This document shows positions 13,031-23,572 of a DNA stretch of 64,000 nucleotides, one piece after another (position 1 is the first letter of the stretch; each line of letters opens with the position of its first letter). Origin of the DNA: Xenopus tropicalis (lineage: Eukaryota > Chordata > Amphibia > Anura > Pipidae); assembly GCF_000004195.4 (NCBI RefSeq), contig NC_030678.2:91884404-91948403 (forward strand). The letters run 5' to 3'. The translations under genes were made by a program, and so were the position numbers. Under the pieces are notes generated by a model that worked only from the letters and a program-made list of their open reading frames with translations, was not told where the DNA came from and made no database searches.

Positions 13031-13140
13031 TTTATAGCAGCTGGTCAACTCCAGATTGTGGGTTAGACCGAGCGCTGGCACAATAGTGTGTTTCTAGCAG
13101 CTGGTCAACACTACAGCGTGGGTTAGACCGAGCGCTGGCG
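13031..13140 (+). repeat. 60-bp tandem duplication, two copies
   Basis: Two copies with a period of exactly 60 begin at 13031 and 13091. Each contains TAGCAGCTGGTCAAC and GGGTTAGACCGAGCGCTGGC. A shorter echo (GCGCTGGCAAA) lies at 12981 and a decayed one follows at about 13185. GC content is higher than in the surroundings. The family is not recognised. Confidence 0.75.
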
Positions 13141-13248
13141 ATTTCTTTCTGTGTTTTGTGTACAATTTGTAGCCAAATTTTGCTTCTAGCTGCTATGTAG
13201 CCTTTAAACCAATGAATCACTTTCATGTGTGTGCTAATGAGCTGGGGC

Positions 13249-13664
13249 TTAAAGGAACAGTAACACCAAAAAATGAAAGTGTATAAAAGTAACTAAAACA
13301 TAATGTGCTGCTGCCCTGCACTGGTAAAAGTTGTGTGTTTGCTTCAAAAAGTCTACTATAATTTATATAAATAAGCTGCTGTGTAGCCATGGAGGCAGCC
13401 ATTCAAAGGAGAAAAGGCACAGGCACATAGCAGATAACAGATAAAACACTATTGTATTCTACAGAGCTTATCTGTTTTCTGATATGTAACCTGTGCCTTT
13501 TTTCCAGCTTGAATGGCTGCCCCGTGGCTACACAGCAGCTTATTATATAAATTATAGTAGTGTTACTGTAGCAAACACACCAGTTTTACCAGTGCAGGGC
13601 AACAGTGCATTATATTTTTATTACTTTAAAGCTCTTTCATTTTTTGGAGTTACTGTTCCTTTAA
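13249..13664. mobile_element. T2-type palindromic MITE, copy A
   Basis: It runs from TTAAAGGAACAGTAACACC to GGAGTTACTGTTCCTTTAA, with TTAA at both ends. Almost the whole element is one inverted repeat, with CAGCAGATAACAG-type arms meeting near the centre and the TGGCTGCC / GGCAGCCA pair further out. There is no coding capacity. Close relatives are at 32980-33384 and 36901-37326. Confidence 0.88.
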
Positions 13665-13860
13665 AAGCTCCCTGCTTTTCCACTAGAGCCTTTTTGAGCT
13701 AAAGGTAGGTGCAATAGGTCTTAAAACTCAGTCACATTGTTTTCTGGGGGACTTTATTTTAATTGCATCACAGACTCAAAGTCATTAGACAGTGTAGGAC
13801 TCACGTACAATGAGGGGCCTTGACGTGGCACATGAGCTTACATATTTTGGCCAAAGTGTG

Positions 13861-14194
13861 GTACAGGTATCGGACCCCTTATCCGGAAACCCGTTATCCA
13901 GAAAGCTCTGAATTATGGAATGCCCGTCTCCCATAGACTCCATTTTAATCAAATAATTCAGAATTTTAAAACTGATTTCCTTTTTTTATGTAGAAATAAA
14001 ACAGAACCTTGTAACTGATTCCAACTAAGATATAATTAATCCTTACTGGATGCAGAACAATCCTATTGGGTTTAATTCATGTTTTATTGATTTTTTAGTA
14101 GACTTAAGGCACAGAGATCCAAATTACGGAAAGACCCCTTATCCGGAATACCCTTGGTCCCGAGCATTCTGGATAATGGGTCCTATACCTGTAC
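13861..14194. mobile_element. MITE of the GTACAGGTAT family, copy 2 (full length)
   Basis: GTACAGGTATCGGACCCC at the left and GGGTCCTATACCTGTAC at the right are inverted ends. Internal blocks TTATCCGGAAACCC, CCCATAGACTCCATT, ATCCTATTGGGTTTAATTCA and CTTATCCGGAATACCC are all present, so this serves as a reference copy of about 334 bp. Confidence 0.85.
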
Positions 14195-14967
14195 TAACAC
14201 CTCATTTTTTGAAAAAATCATCTCATTAACCTATTGCACGTTATTTGCCATGTTTTAGTATAGATAAGAGGTTTAAGTTGGCACAGCTATTTTTTCACGT
14301 AAAGCTCACCAAATTTCTAACCACCTAGAAAAAACCTGCAATTAGGGCCAATGAAGATGGAAATACGCTTTTCAAAAATGTAGATTTATTTATAACTTTA
14401 ATATTTAAGCAATTCACTCCAACCCACATGTTAATGGTTCTGAATACACACACTGCCCTTAAAAATATATTGGAATTCTTCCTGGGTATAAAATAAAATA
14501 AATATCTTTAAAAGGAAAAGGTCTGCTGGGGTAACACCAAAAAGCTAAACCACAACACTCACAGTGAGGCTTACTTACTCCATGAAAGGTTTATGCAAAA
14601 ATAGGTTACACTACCATGTATAAGTCTTCCAGGAAACTCATCCTGAAACCACTGCCCAGATCCAGTTACTCTAACTTATAAACTCTACAGCCTTCACTGA
14701 AAATTTAGAAAAACAGTAGCAATTCTGGTAAGTGCAGAAATCACATTATTATTATGTCAGCACCTATTTGACTCTCCTGGCCTTCATAATAGTCTTTCTA
14801 ATCAACAACGCATGTTATATCAAACTTTTGCACAGCACATCCAGATAAGCCTGGTACTACTTTAAGGTAGCATTTAAGATGAATATACAGACATACAAAC
14901 CATTAATCTAGAAACGCACTACTGGAGCAATTAATTACATGCCATTAAGAATTATTTTTTCTCACTC

Positions 14968-15159
14968 TTAGGGGCAGATTTATCAAAATGTGAATTTAGA
15001 GCTTAAAACATAAAACTCACCCACATTCCTATGGAATTTTTAAAAGCATGTTTGCCAATGGGTGAAAATTAGAACTCACCATTTGCTAAATATGATTCTA
15101 AAATCCTATAGGAATTAATAGAACGTGGGTGAGTTTTGATAAATATAATCCACCCCTTA
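14968..15159. mobile_element. Palindromic MITE, GGGGCAGATTTATC ends
   Basis: Left end TTAGGGGCAGATTTATCAAA; right end TTTTGATAAATATAATCC then ACCCCTTAG. The inner arms AACTCACCCACATTCC and AACGTGGGTGAGTTTT also pair. It has no coding capacity and abuts a second MITE-like palindrome directly. Confidence 0.65.
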
Positions 15160-15362
15160 GAGGCCCATTTATCAACATTCTCATTTTTGTTATTTTGCCA
15201 TTGAGTTCTACTTGATCTTGACAGCTTTTAGATGTGTATTTTTTCTTTCAGATTTGTAATGTCTTTTGGCATAATAAATGGCAAAAAAATGTCATTTTTT
15301 CCCACAACAAAATCTAATTTTGGCACATTGTGAAAAAAACACATTGGTAAATGGCCCCCTTA
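15158..15362. mobile_element. Palindromic MITE, GGCCCATTTATC ends
   Basis: Left end TAGAGGCCCATTTATCAAC and right end TTGGTAAATGGCCCCCTTA are inverted. It shares a 1-2 bp border with the preceding element, so the two insertions are back to back. Confidence 0.55.
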
Positions 15363-15392
15363 ATATTTAAGAGTACATTAATATTTATTTAG

Positions 15393-15560
15393 GTTCTAGT
15401 AGGGAACCGAAACGTAGGATCAATAAACCTCACTATTTGAATCTTACTACTTTTGTTATTTTGATTGATGCTATATAAAACCCTGTGAGTGCCGTCACTC
15501 TGCCATTTACTACTTTATATCCTGCTCTGGCACCCGGGTATCGCTGAGAATTGAAGGAGT
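15393..15560 (+). repeat. Dispersed repeat with CGAAACGTAGG...AATAAA
   Basis: The block begins TTCTAGTAGGGAACCGAAAC and continues GTAGGATCAATAAACC, and later has GAGTGCCGTCACTCTGCC. It resembles the hairpin-bearing repeats at 4965 and 17318. Boundaries are approximate and the family is unidentified. Confidence 0.4.
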
Positions 15561-15636
15561 GCTTCCTCTTCTGTACTTGTATGTATGTATGTATATGTGT
15601 GTATACATAAATATATATGTATATGTGAGATATATA

Positions 15637-17247
15637 CAGTGGTGTGAAAAACTATTTGCCCCCTTCCTGATTTCTTATTCTTTTGCATGTTTGTCGCAAT
15701 TAAATGTTTCTGCTCATCAAAAACCGTTAACTATTAGTCAAAGATAACATAATTGAACACAAAATGCAGTTTTAAAATGAAGGTTTACGTTATTAAGGGA
15801 GAAAAAAAACTCCAAATCTACATGGCCCTGTGTGAAAAAGTGATTGCCCCCCTTGTTAAAAAATAACTTAACTGTGGTTTATCAATTTCAATTTTCAATT
15901 TCAATATCAATTTCTGTAGTCACCCCCAGGCCTGATTACTGCCACACCTGTTTCAATCAAGAAATCACTTAAATAGGAGCTACCTGACACAGAGAAGTAG
16001 CCCAAAAGCACCTCAAAAGCTAGACATCATGCCAAGATCCAAAGAAATTCAGGAACAAATGAGAACAAAAGTAATTGGGATCTATCAGTCTGGTAAAGGT
16101 TATAAAGCCATTTCTAAAGCTTTGGGACTCCAGCGAACCACAGTGAGAGCCATTATCCACAAATGGCAAAAACATGGAACAGTGGTGAACCTTCCCAGGA
16201 GTGGCCGGCCGACCAAAATTACCCCAAGAGGGCAGAGACAACTCATCCGAGAGGCCACAAAAGACCCCAGGACAACATCTAAAGAACTGCAGGCCTCACT
16301 TGCCTCAATTAAGGTCAGTGTTCACGACTCCACCATAAGAAAGAGACTGGGCAAAAACGGCTCAAACCACTTTTAAGCAAAAAGAACATTATGGCTCGTC
16401 TCAATTTTGCTAAAAAACATCTCAATGATTGCCAAGACTTTTGAGAAAATACCTTGTGGACCGACGAGACAAAAGTTGAACTTTTTGGAAGGTGCGTGTC
16501 CTGTTACATCTGGCGTAAAAGTAACACAGCATTTCAGAAAAAGAACATCATACCAACAGTAAAATATGGTGGTGGTAGTGTGATGGTCTGGGGTTGTTTT
16601 GCTGCTTCAGGACCTGGAAGGCTTGCTGTGATAGATGGAACCATGAATTCTACTGTCTACCAAAAAATCCTGAAGGAGAATGTCCGGCCATCTGTTCGTC
16701 AACTCAAGCTGAAGCGATCTTGGGTGCTGCAGCAGGACAATGACCCAAAACACACCAGCAAATCCACCTCTGAATGGCTGAAGAAAAACAAAATGAAGAC
16801 TTTGGAGTGGCCTAGTCAAAGTCCTGACCTGAATCCTATTGAGATGTTGTGGCATGACCTTAAAAAGGCGGTTCATGCTAGAAAACCCTCAAATAAAGCT
16901 GAATTACAACAATTCTGCAAAGATGAGTGGGCCAAAATTCCTCCAGAGCGCTGTAAAAGACTCGTTGCAAGTTATCGCAAACGCTTGATTGCAGTTATTG
17001 CTGCTAAGGGTGGCCCAACCAGTTATTAGGTTCAGGGGGCAATTACTTTTTCACACAGGGCCATGTAGGTTTGGATTTTTTTTCTCCCTAAATAATAAAA
17101 ACCCTCATTTAAAAACTGCATTTTGTGTTTACTTGTGTTATCTTTGACTAATAGTTAAATGTGTTTGATGATCAGAAACATTTTGTGTGACAAACATGCA
17201 AAAGAATAAGAAATCAGGAAGGGGGCAAATAGTTTTTCACACCACTG
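15637..17247 (+). mobile_element. Tc1-like transposon, about 1.6 kb, nearly intact
   Basis: The outer 59 bases of the two terminal repeats are identical, beginning CAGTGGTGTGAAAAACTATT, and the inverted similarity continues for about 210 bases. An inner motif (GGCCCTGTGTGAAAAAGT) recalls the outer end, as in the IR/DR layout of Tc1-like elements. TA flanks both sides (15635-15636 and 17248-17249), and both flanks are TA-rich microsatellite. The transposase lies between and is disrupted. The identical ends suggest a young insertion. Confidence 0.95.
16029..17029 (+). pseudogene. Tc1-family transposase, broken
   Basis: Two open segments remain. 16029-16376 encodes the paired-like helix-turn-helix DNA-binding half, with MPRSKEIQEQM, a GRPTK hook and TIRKRLGKNG. 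16454-17029 encodes the DD34E catalytic half: WTDETKVEL (first Asp), VLQQDNDPKHTS (second Asp) and SPDLNPIEMLW (Glu, 34 residues after the second Asp), ending GGPTSY. Between them, a small deletion just after GKNG shifts the frame, and a TGA at about 16441 replaces the Trp codon expected after QDF. All three catalytic residues survive. The protein would bind the terminal repeats and cut and paste the element; as it stands no full-length product can be made. Confidence 0.93.
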
Positions 17248-17249
17248 TA

Positions 17250-17420
17250 TATATATATATATATATACAGTATAAGCAGAGAGCCGCACACACAGGGACT
17301 TTGCAAAAAGATAAAGCATTTATTGAAAAAGATCCAACGTTTCCAGCACGAACGGTGCTCTTCTCCAGGGACAAACCAAACGACCGCGTGTATCCACCCC
17401 CCTTAAATATCCCACTGTAT
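17250..17420 (-). repeat. Hairpin-bearing dispersed repeat
   Basis: On the minus strand it reads CTGGAGAAGAGCACCGTTCG, TGCTGGAAACGTTGGAT and then CAATAAATGC. GAGCACCGTTCGTGCT can fold. It begins in the TA tract left of the Tc1 insertion site and ends at the LINE tail. Family unidentified. Confidence 0.4.
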
Positions 17421-18931
17421 GTTACATAGTTACATAGGGTTGAAAAAAGACCAGTGTCCATCAAGTTCAACCCATCCAAGTAAACCCAGCACACTTAACC
17501 CACACCTACCAATCTATACACTCACATACATACACTATATATACAACCACTAGTACTAACTGTAGATATTAGTATCACAATAGCCTTGGATATTCTGATT
17601 GATCAAGAACTCATCCAGGCCCCTCTTAAAGGCATTAACAGAATCTGCCATTACCACATCACTAGGAAGGGCATTCCATAACCTCACTGCCCTCACCGTG
17701 AAAAGCCACCTACGCTGCTTCAAATGGAAGCTCCTTTCCTCTAATCTAAAGGGGTGACCTCTGGTGCGTTGATTGTTTTTATGGGAAAAAAGAACATCCC
17801 CCAACTGCCTATAATCCCCTCTAATGTACTTGTACAGAGTAATCATGTCCCCTCGCAAGCGCCTCTTTTCCAGAGAGAACAACCCCAACCTCGACAGTCT
17901 CACCTCATAGTTTAAATCTTCCATCCCCTTAACCAGTTTAGTTGCACGTCTCTGCACTTTCTCCAGCTCATTAATATCCTTCTTAAGGACTGGAGCCCAA
18001 AACTGCACTGCATACTCAAGGTGAGGCCTTACCAGGGACCTATAAAGGGGCAAAATTATGTTCTCATCCCTTGAGTCAATGCCCTTTTTTATACAAGACA
18101 GCACTTTATTTGCTTTAGTAGCCACAGAATGACACTGCCTGGCATTAGACAACTTGTTATCAACAAAAACCCCTAGATCCTTCTCCATTAAGGAAACCCC
18201 CAACACACTCCCATTCAGTAGATAGTTTGCGTTTATATTATTTCTACCAAAGTGCATAACTTTGCACTTATCAACATTGAACCTCATTTTCCAGTTTGCT
18301 GCCCAGTTATCTAATTTTGTCAAATCGCTCTGCAAAGCGGCAGCATCCTGCATGGAACTTATAGTTTTGCACAATTTAGTGTCATCAGCAAAAATAGAAA
18401 CAGTACTGTCTATGCCCACCTCCAGGTCATTAATAAACAAGTTAAAAAGCAAAGGCCCAAGGACTGACCCCTGCGGTACTCCACTAACCACACTGGTCCA
18501 ATTAGAAAATGTTCCATTTACAACCACTCTTTGTACTCTATCCTTCAGCCAGTTCTCTATCCAATTACAAATATTATGTTCTAGGCCAATATTCCTTAAT
18601 TTGATCATTAACCTTCTGTGAGGTACTGTATCAAACGCTTTAGCAAAGTCCAAGTAGATGACATCAACTGCCATTCCAGCATCAAGGTTCCTGCTCACCT
18701 CCTCATAAAAGGCGACTAAATTAGTCTGGCAAGATCTGTTACGCATAAAACCATGCTGGCACAAACTAATAGTATTGTGAACTGCAATGTATTCAAGTAC
18801 CCTATCCCTTATTACCCCTTCCAAAAGTTTTCCTACTACTGATGTCAGACTAACAGGCCTATAGTTTTCAGGCTGAGAACGGGATCCCTTTTTAAATAAC
18901 GGCACCACATTAGCATGTATGTGCATCCTTT
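17421..18931 (-). mobile_element. Rex1/CR1-like LINE, 5'-truncated
   Basis: The 3' end at 17421 reads, on the minus strand, TTTTTTCAACCCTATGTAAC then TATGTAACA, a short-repeat tail typical of CR1-group LINEs without poly(A). The reverse transcriptase occupies the rest. The endonuclease and the start of the RT domain are missing. At about 18932 the sequence switches abruptly to fold-back MITE sequence, and I found no target duplication. Confidence 0.88.
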
Positions 18932-18995
18932 TGTGCATGATTTTGGAAGCCTCCCATAGGACTTGATGACACTCTGCGGCTCCAACCTGGCCCAA
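17556..18995 (-). CDS. Reverse transcriptase reading frame (LINE, 479 codons)
   Basis: This is a transposon gene, not a host gene. It is open throughout. RT blocks are NYRPVSLTS (residues 45-53), YLDFAKAFDTVPH (114-126, first catalytic Asp), SGVPQGSVLGPLL (171-183) and IFADDTKL (201-208, the Asp pair). The C-terminal part has WAPVLKKDINELEKVQ and a RTRGHPFRLEE-type block shared by Rex1/CR1 LINEs. The first roughly 24 residues, including the only early Met and VGAAECHQVLWEASK, are translated MITE sequence, so this start is accidental and the real protein began further upstream. It copies element RNA into DNA at the target nick. The uninterrupted frame suggests a fairly recent insertion. Confidence 0.9.
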   Translation of the reverse strand: MGQVGAAECHQVLWEASKIMHKRMHIHANVVPLFKKGSRSQPENYRPVSLTSVVGKLLEGVIRDRVLEYIAVHNTISLCQHGFMRNRSCQTNLVAFYEEVSRNLDAGMAVDVIYLDFAKAFDTVPHRRLMIKLRNIGLEHNICNWIENWLKDRVQRVVVNGTFSNWTSVVSGVPQGSVLGPLLFNLFINDLEVGIDSTVSIFADDTKLCKTISSMQDAAALQSDLTKLDNWAANWKMRFNVDKCKVMHFGRNNINANYLLNGSVLGVSLMEKDLGVFVDNKLSNARQCHSVATKANKVLSCIKKGIDSRDENIILPLYRSLVRPHLEYAVQFWAPVLKKDINELEKVQRRATKLVKGMEDLNYEVRLSRLGLFSLEKRRLRGDMITLYKYIRGDYRQLGDVLFSHKNNQRTRGHPFRLEERSFHLKQRRWLFTVRAVRLWNALPSDVVMADSVNAFKRGLDEFLINQNIQGYCDTNIYS

Positions 18996-19125
18996 GGAAA
19001 GTCCCGATAACGAAGCTTGAATGAATCCGAAACTTTCTTACAATACGATTTTGTCGCACAAATTTTGTTGAAAAGTAAGAAAAAGTCGCAGGAAATACGC
19101 ATGGAGCGTTCATGGATTAGTAAAT
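18932..19125. mobile_element. Half of a fold-back MITE
   Basis: TTTTGGAAGCCTCCCATAGG, CAACCTGGCCCAAGGAAAGT and GCTTGAATGAATCCGAA match, in reverse orientation, the core of the element at 52335-52861 and the 52-bp unit arrayed at 56905-57684. The right end ATGGATTAGTAAATG resembles that family's terminus. The other half is not found beyond the LINE. Confidence 0.75.
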
Positions 19126-20512
19126 GTCCACATTAAAGTCAGTTTGTCAGTTTTCCTTCAGTTTTTTTTATTTAACCACAATTCTGTACTTGCATTTATG
19201 TGCTTTTCACTCCCCCCCACAAAAAAACAACTTAGGGAAGCTGTGTTTTAGATCCTGTCATATTGACAATAAAGTAATAATCTCTTACCACTAAAACATT
19301 TTTATTTGAAAGCCCATACTATAATATACATTAATATACTTTAGTTTGTGGGACAAACACAAAAAGATCTTTGCATGGCTAGTGCATTAAAAACTATAGT
19401 TTCCTTTAAGATGTTGTAGCACAAAGCAGCATCAGTACTGTGGGTTTTTTAATTGTATTTACAAATATTCTTGCCAGGTATCATTGAAGCTGGTTATAAT
19501 TCATCAAAATGTCCCCCCCTCCCAGTAAAACATTTTATCATCCTTCACAACAAAACAGAAATGGTTCATTAGTTTCACAGCTTTTTTACCATTGTAGTAT
19601 TAGATATCAATATGTTTGTAGCCTATTTAAGTGCTAATTTTGTAGTCTCACAGCAAACATGAAATTCTCTGAATTATTAGTGCTGCAACAGCTCCACTGG
19701 CAGCTTAGCAAGCATGTAGTCAATAATATCATTTCCAGAAACATTTTATTACCCATTGCTTTGTATATGCAGGTCTGTTAAATGTCACACATTATAACTG
19801 ATAGTCACACAAGACCTGTAAGCTACAGATGAAAAACCAAATTTGGTTATTAAAAAAGGTAGCTGTGAGAGAGGGGGTGTCATGTAGATTGCTGAACTTA
19901 AATTATTGATACTAATATAATTAGTTTGCGTTTTATTTTTTATTTTTTTATACAGATTAACTCCACTTCTAGACAAACGACCCTTATAGAACACATTTAA
20001 CAAGAAGTGTTATACTATTTTGGTAGTGAGTCCCTATTTTTGGTAATTAATACAAAACCAATTTCTCTGAAGATCTACATTAAATATATATATTATTAGT
20101 TACCAAGGAGCTGAAAAATGCAGCTCTTGAACAAACCTCATCTAGTAATTAAAGGACTTGGTTGCAGTACAGATGGTGTAACCTATTGTTGATCGTGTAC
20201 TAAAGGTTTTCATCTTTTAATTTTAATAACATTTAAGGTTGCAGATCTTCATTATTTTAACTTTTATTTCCACTTTATTCTTTAATGCAAATTTTGTTGT
20301 TTATATTTTTCATTTATGTACTGTATGTTATCAGTTTATAGGTACAATATAATAGAATAGGCATTCTGCCTATTGATTTAATTTAAAAGTATCTAAAGAT
20401 TGCAAAACTGGAAAATTGAAACTGCTTATATTTACTTTTGATCCCACATTCTTGGACATTGTGGAAAATATATTTTCCCTTATGGTTAAGACTTTCATTT
20501 GAATGCTTTAAC

Positions 20513-20715
20513 AATATAGGTATGGCATCAGAATTATGGGACGGTCATCTCCCATAAACTCCATATTAATCAAGTAATTCAAATATTTCAAATGTATTTC
20601 CTTTTTCTCTTTAATAATAAAACTTCTTTGTACTTGATCCCAACTAAGATATAATGAATTCTTATTGGAGGAAAAACAATCCTTCTGGGTTTATTTAATG
20701 TTTAATTTTTTTTTT
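20513..20715. mobile_element. MITE of the GTACAGGTAT family, partial
   Basis: Recognised by ATAGGTATGGCATC, CTCCCATAAACTCCATA, TTAATCAAGTAATTCAAA, GATCCCAACTAAGATATAAT and TTGGAGG...AACAATCC. The right end is missing. It ends about 170 bases before brip1 exon 15. Confidence 0.65.
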
Positions 20716-20885
20716 ATTATTACTGGTTATTTTGATAACTAATAACTAACAATAATAATTTGAAATTTTACAGAAAAAGTGCAGTTATTTAATAACTACA
20801 ATTATGTCACAACTACTAATGTGTATGCATTATAGTGAACATAAAACTATTGACATTCATATTATAAGAATGCTATTTATTTCAG

Positions 20886-21045
20886 ATGCTGGAGAAATTG
20901 AAAGATAGATGGATGCACACTGGGTTATGGGAAAATCTGGAGAGAATCAAGACAGTCATTAAGGAACCACAAGGAGGGGACAAAACTGACTTTGACAAAA
21001 TGCTGCAGATGTACTATGATGCCATTCGTTATAAGGGTGAGAAAG
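20886..21045 (+). CDS. brip1: brip1 exon 15 (helicase domain 2)
   Basis: BRIP1/FANCJ is a 5'-to-3' DNA helicase with an Fe-S cluster. It acts in the nucleus in interstrand crosslink repair and in unwinding G-quadruplexes. The exon starts after TTATTTCAG and ends before GTAAATG. It is 160 nt long, enters in phase 0 and leaves one base, as in human exon 15 (from about residue 700). It encodes [34 protein letters not shown] and [11 protein letters not shown], all closely matching vertebrate BRIP1. The leading ATG is an internal codon, not the start of translation. Confidence 0.95.
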
Positions 21046-22985
21046 GTAAATGTAGAAAGCAAACACTGCCATAAAATCCATATATCAAAAAAACCACAAC
21101 AGACAAGGTCTTAATCATTTTTTCCCCAAGTATAATGTAGTGAGAAGTGAGTTCACTTTTTGTACAGAAGAGTAAATTATGCTGAGTTTTTAAACTAGAA
21201 TTTCACCAACCAAGATGCTTCCTGTGGAGACCCACACACAGACCAATGATCATACAAATTGTTTGAAAATGACTACATTGTATGAGCAAGCTGTTCTGTG
21301 TATCTACTCTGAATAAGAAGATGTAATCATTTTTTGTTTGCAGTAGATTTTTATTTACTTATTAATCCAAATTAGGATTTGGTTTTGTGGAGGATTTGGT
21401 ATTTAGACTAATCTAAAAATTAGGAGTTTAGTGCAACCATAACCACTTTCTTATATTTTAGACACTTACAGGGTTTAATTGATTCACTTCAAGAATACCT
21501 TGTGTCACTGCAATATTTTCTTGGTTGAGCTTGGTAAAAGGTAATATACACTTTAACAGATGTTCCCTTCTTATGCCATTAAAATTAGTTCCAAATAAAA
21601 GAATACAATGACACAAGGCTTTTACTTCTTGCAAAGAAACCAATATATCCTTCTTCACCCTAGAATATCATCACTACGCCAACCAGCAGCAGTTGGTTTG
21701 TTTATTTGCTTTGTACTGTAAACGCTTGCAAAATTTTGCAAGCATTTCCATATTATCCATATCATTTAGCCAAAAACTGTCAAACATTGCACCAATACCT
21801 TAGACAACCTAAATTGTGCCTAGAGCTCCCAGTTATCTAGGTACGTTGTCTTCCATGGCCACATAGCATCCATTTTTTCCATGTTATTGTTGATGACAGT
21901 GGTAGTGCCTTTATGAATCCAGGAGGGGTCTTGTGCTCTGTTTAGGGGAACAATTTGTGGTTGCTTGAACTTATTCTCGAAAATTGTCAGTTGGTCTTCG
22001 TTAGATATATTTTATAAATGTTTTATGAGTTATTTCTAGCATGCAGCTATGAATGTTATATTGACCAATTACTAAAATGATGATTTTGGTACATCCCATA
22101 GTTTTAATTCTTTTCCATGCCCAGTTTCATGAAACTAGCAACCAGATAAAAAAGACACAAAGGCAAACTGCAAATAATTTTACAAAAATGCACACATACA
22201 TACATACACGGGGGGGCACTTACTCACAAATTTTCCTCCATTTACTATACAACAAAACTGCGTCAAATCTGAAAGAAAAAATGTGCCATCTGAAAACTGC
22301 CACTGTCATGCAGGTGTCTTTCTTTCGTGGTTTAAGGCTTTTCATTTGTGCAACAATACGAAAAATTTAGATTTTTTTTTCTGTCTTTTTTCATTCATAC
22401 TTTTTTCTTTTTTTTTTAAAAAAGGCTGTTTTAATAAATTTCTTGGTATTCATAGAGAAAATTAGTTTAGTTGTGGTTTCAAAAACCTCTAAAAAAAAAA
22501 AATTATATATCCACAGCACACAGTTTAAGGGTTAGTTTAAACATGAATTAGTTTAAAAATACAGGTGCCTGTCCAGGTGCAACCTGCCCCGGTCCCTGCA
22601 CTCAGGTGAGAAAACTCATGGCCAGGGAGAACCCACTTCCAAACAAGAAAGCATTGTGCTTACCAAACAGCCCTGTTGCCCCGATTCCGTAGCCAGGTGA
22701 CAAATCTCATCACAAAAATTCACACAGTGCACTCCAGGTCAGCATAAAAAGCTGCAACAGTTGGTACTAAAATCGATCAATTTGATCATTTTACTGCACC
22801 TGCTACCCCAGGCTGAGAGAGGAGTGCCAGCCTGGGGTAGCACAAAAGCAACTAGAAACACACCCCTATGATTTTAACTCCATAAATATTTATTATAATA
22901 TTTATATAAATATTTAGTGGCTAATTTTATTAATGTAAATATTTAGTTGCTTTTTGATCACTAGTAGTTGCATTTATTTTTACAG
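21046..22985 (+). other. brip1: brip1 intron 15
   Basis: This 1.94-kb intron has GTAAAT at the donor and TTTTACAG at the acceptor. 21458-21660 is repeat-poor. 22560-22860 is unusually GC-rich for the window (ACCTGCCCCGGTCCCTGC) and contains a hairpin with CTACCCCAGGCTG / CAGCCTGGGGTAG arms. 22490-22505 is A/T homopolymer. No exon is seen inside. Confidence 0.8.
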
Positions 22986-23107
22986 ATGGGGCTCTTCTAA
23001 TTGCTGTGTGCAGAGGGAAAGTAAGTGAAGGACTGGACTTCTCTGATAACAATGCACGTGCTGTTGTTACTGTAGGCATTCCATTCCCAAACATAAAAGA
23101 TTTACAG
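22986..23107 (+). CDS. brip1: brip1 exon 16 (helicase motif V)
   Basis: The exon lies between TTTTTACAG and GTACATT and is 122 nt long. With the G left by exon 15 it reads [20 protein letters not shown] and continues to the block PFPNIKDLQ, ending in phase 0. GKVSEGLDF is motif V of the XPD-like superfamily 2 helicases, which couples nucleotide hydrolysis to strand movement. Length and phase equal human exon 16 as I recall it. Identity to the human protein is very high here. Confidence 0.97.
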
Positions 23108-23572
23108 GTACATTTTTATTATTCTCTCTATTATTTTCTCTATTACCTATTCTTGAATTAGTCATAAAAACAATCTTTAGTTACAGTCATGGGACATGAG
23201 ATGGGGATAGAAAATGCTATGTCACAGGTGGTCAGTTTGCACAACTGAAAATGCAGCAGATAACTCTTAAAAACACAAGGTATTAACTGAAGAGTTGTGG
23301 ACACAAGTACATTTAACATACAGGGATCGCTGCAAGAGTCTGTGGGCCCAGATAGAGGATACCCGAGGGTATAAATTCAACTCAGACATGTATTCATAAT
23401 AATGGAAGAATGTTGTGGGACACAATTAAAAGGACAGCAAGTGGGATTAAAGAGTCCTAAATTCAGAAGACTTGGATGATCTAAGGAAACATGTGTTTAG
23501 CACTGGAAGATCATCAGAATTGGTGACGGAATAACTATATTACTTTCTTACTTTAAAGCCATTGGTATGACT

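Larger units (their letters stand above)
1..20885 (+). other. brip1: brip1 intron 14 (3' part) and repeats
   Basis: I see no host exon here. The preceding brip1 exon should encode the segment just before the EKLKDRW motif, and none of its expected motifs was seen, so the window probably opens inside intron 14. Repeats are listed separately. The remaining stretches (about 1-1505, 3400-4970, 5340-7040, 7260-9990, 11370-13030, 14200-14960, 19130-20510) are AT-rich and hold no gene I can support. 4440-4850 and 8280-8560 are repeat-poor and could be conserved non-coding DNA. 7672-7702 is a (TG)n run. Confidence 0.7.

Noticed and set aside
13031..13140. Tandem pair as a pol III gene (OAX-like satellite or tRNA)
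   Set aside because: I could not find a convincing B-box (GGTTCRANYCC) or a T-run terminator at the right distance.
18262..18621. 119-codon plus-strand frame
   Set aside because: It is the antisense shadow of the LINE reverse transcriptase.
20886..21074. ATG at 20886 as the start of a small gene
   Set aside because: It directly follows a splice acceptor, continues BRIP1 similarity and runs into a splice donor at 21046. It is an internal exon.
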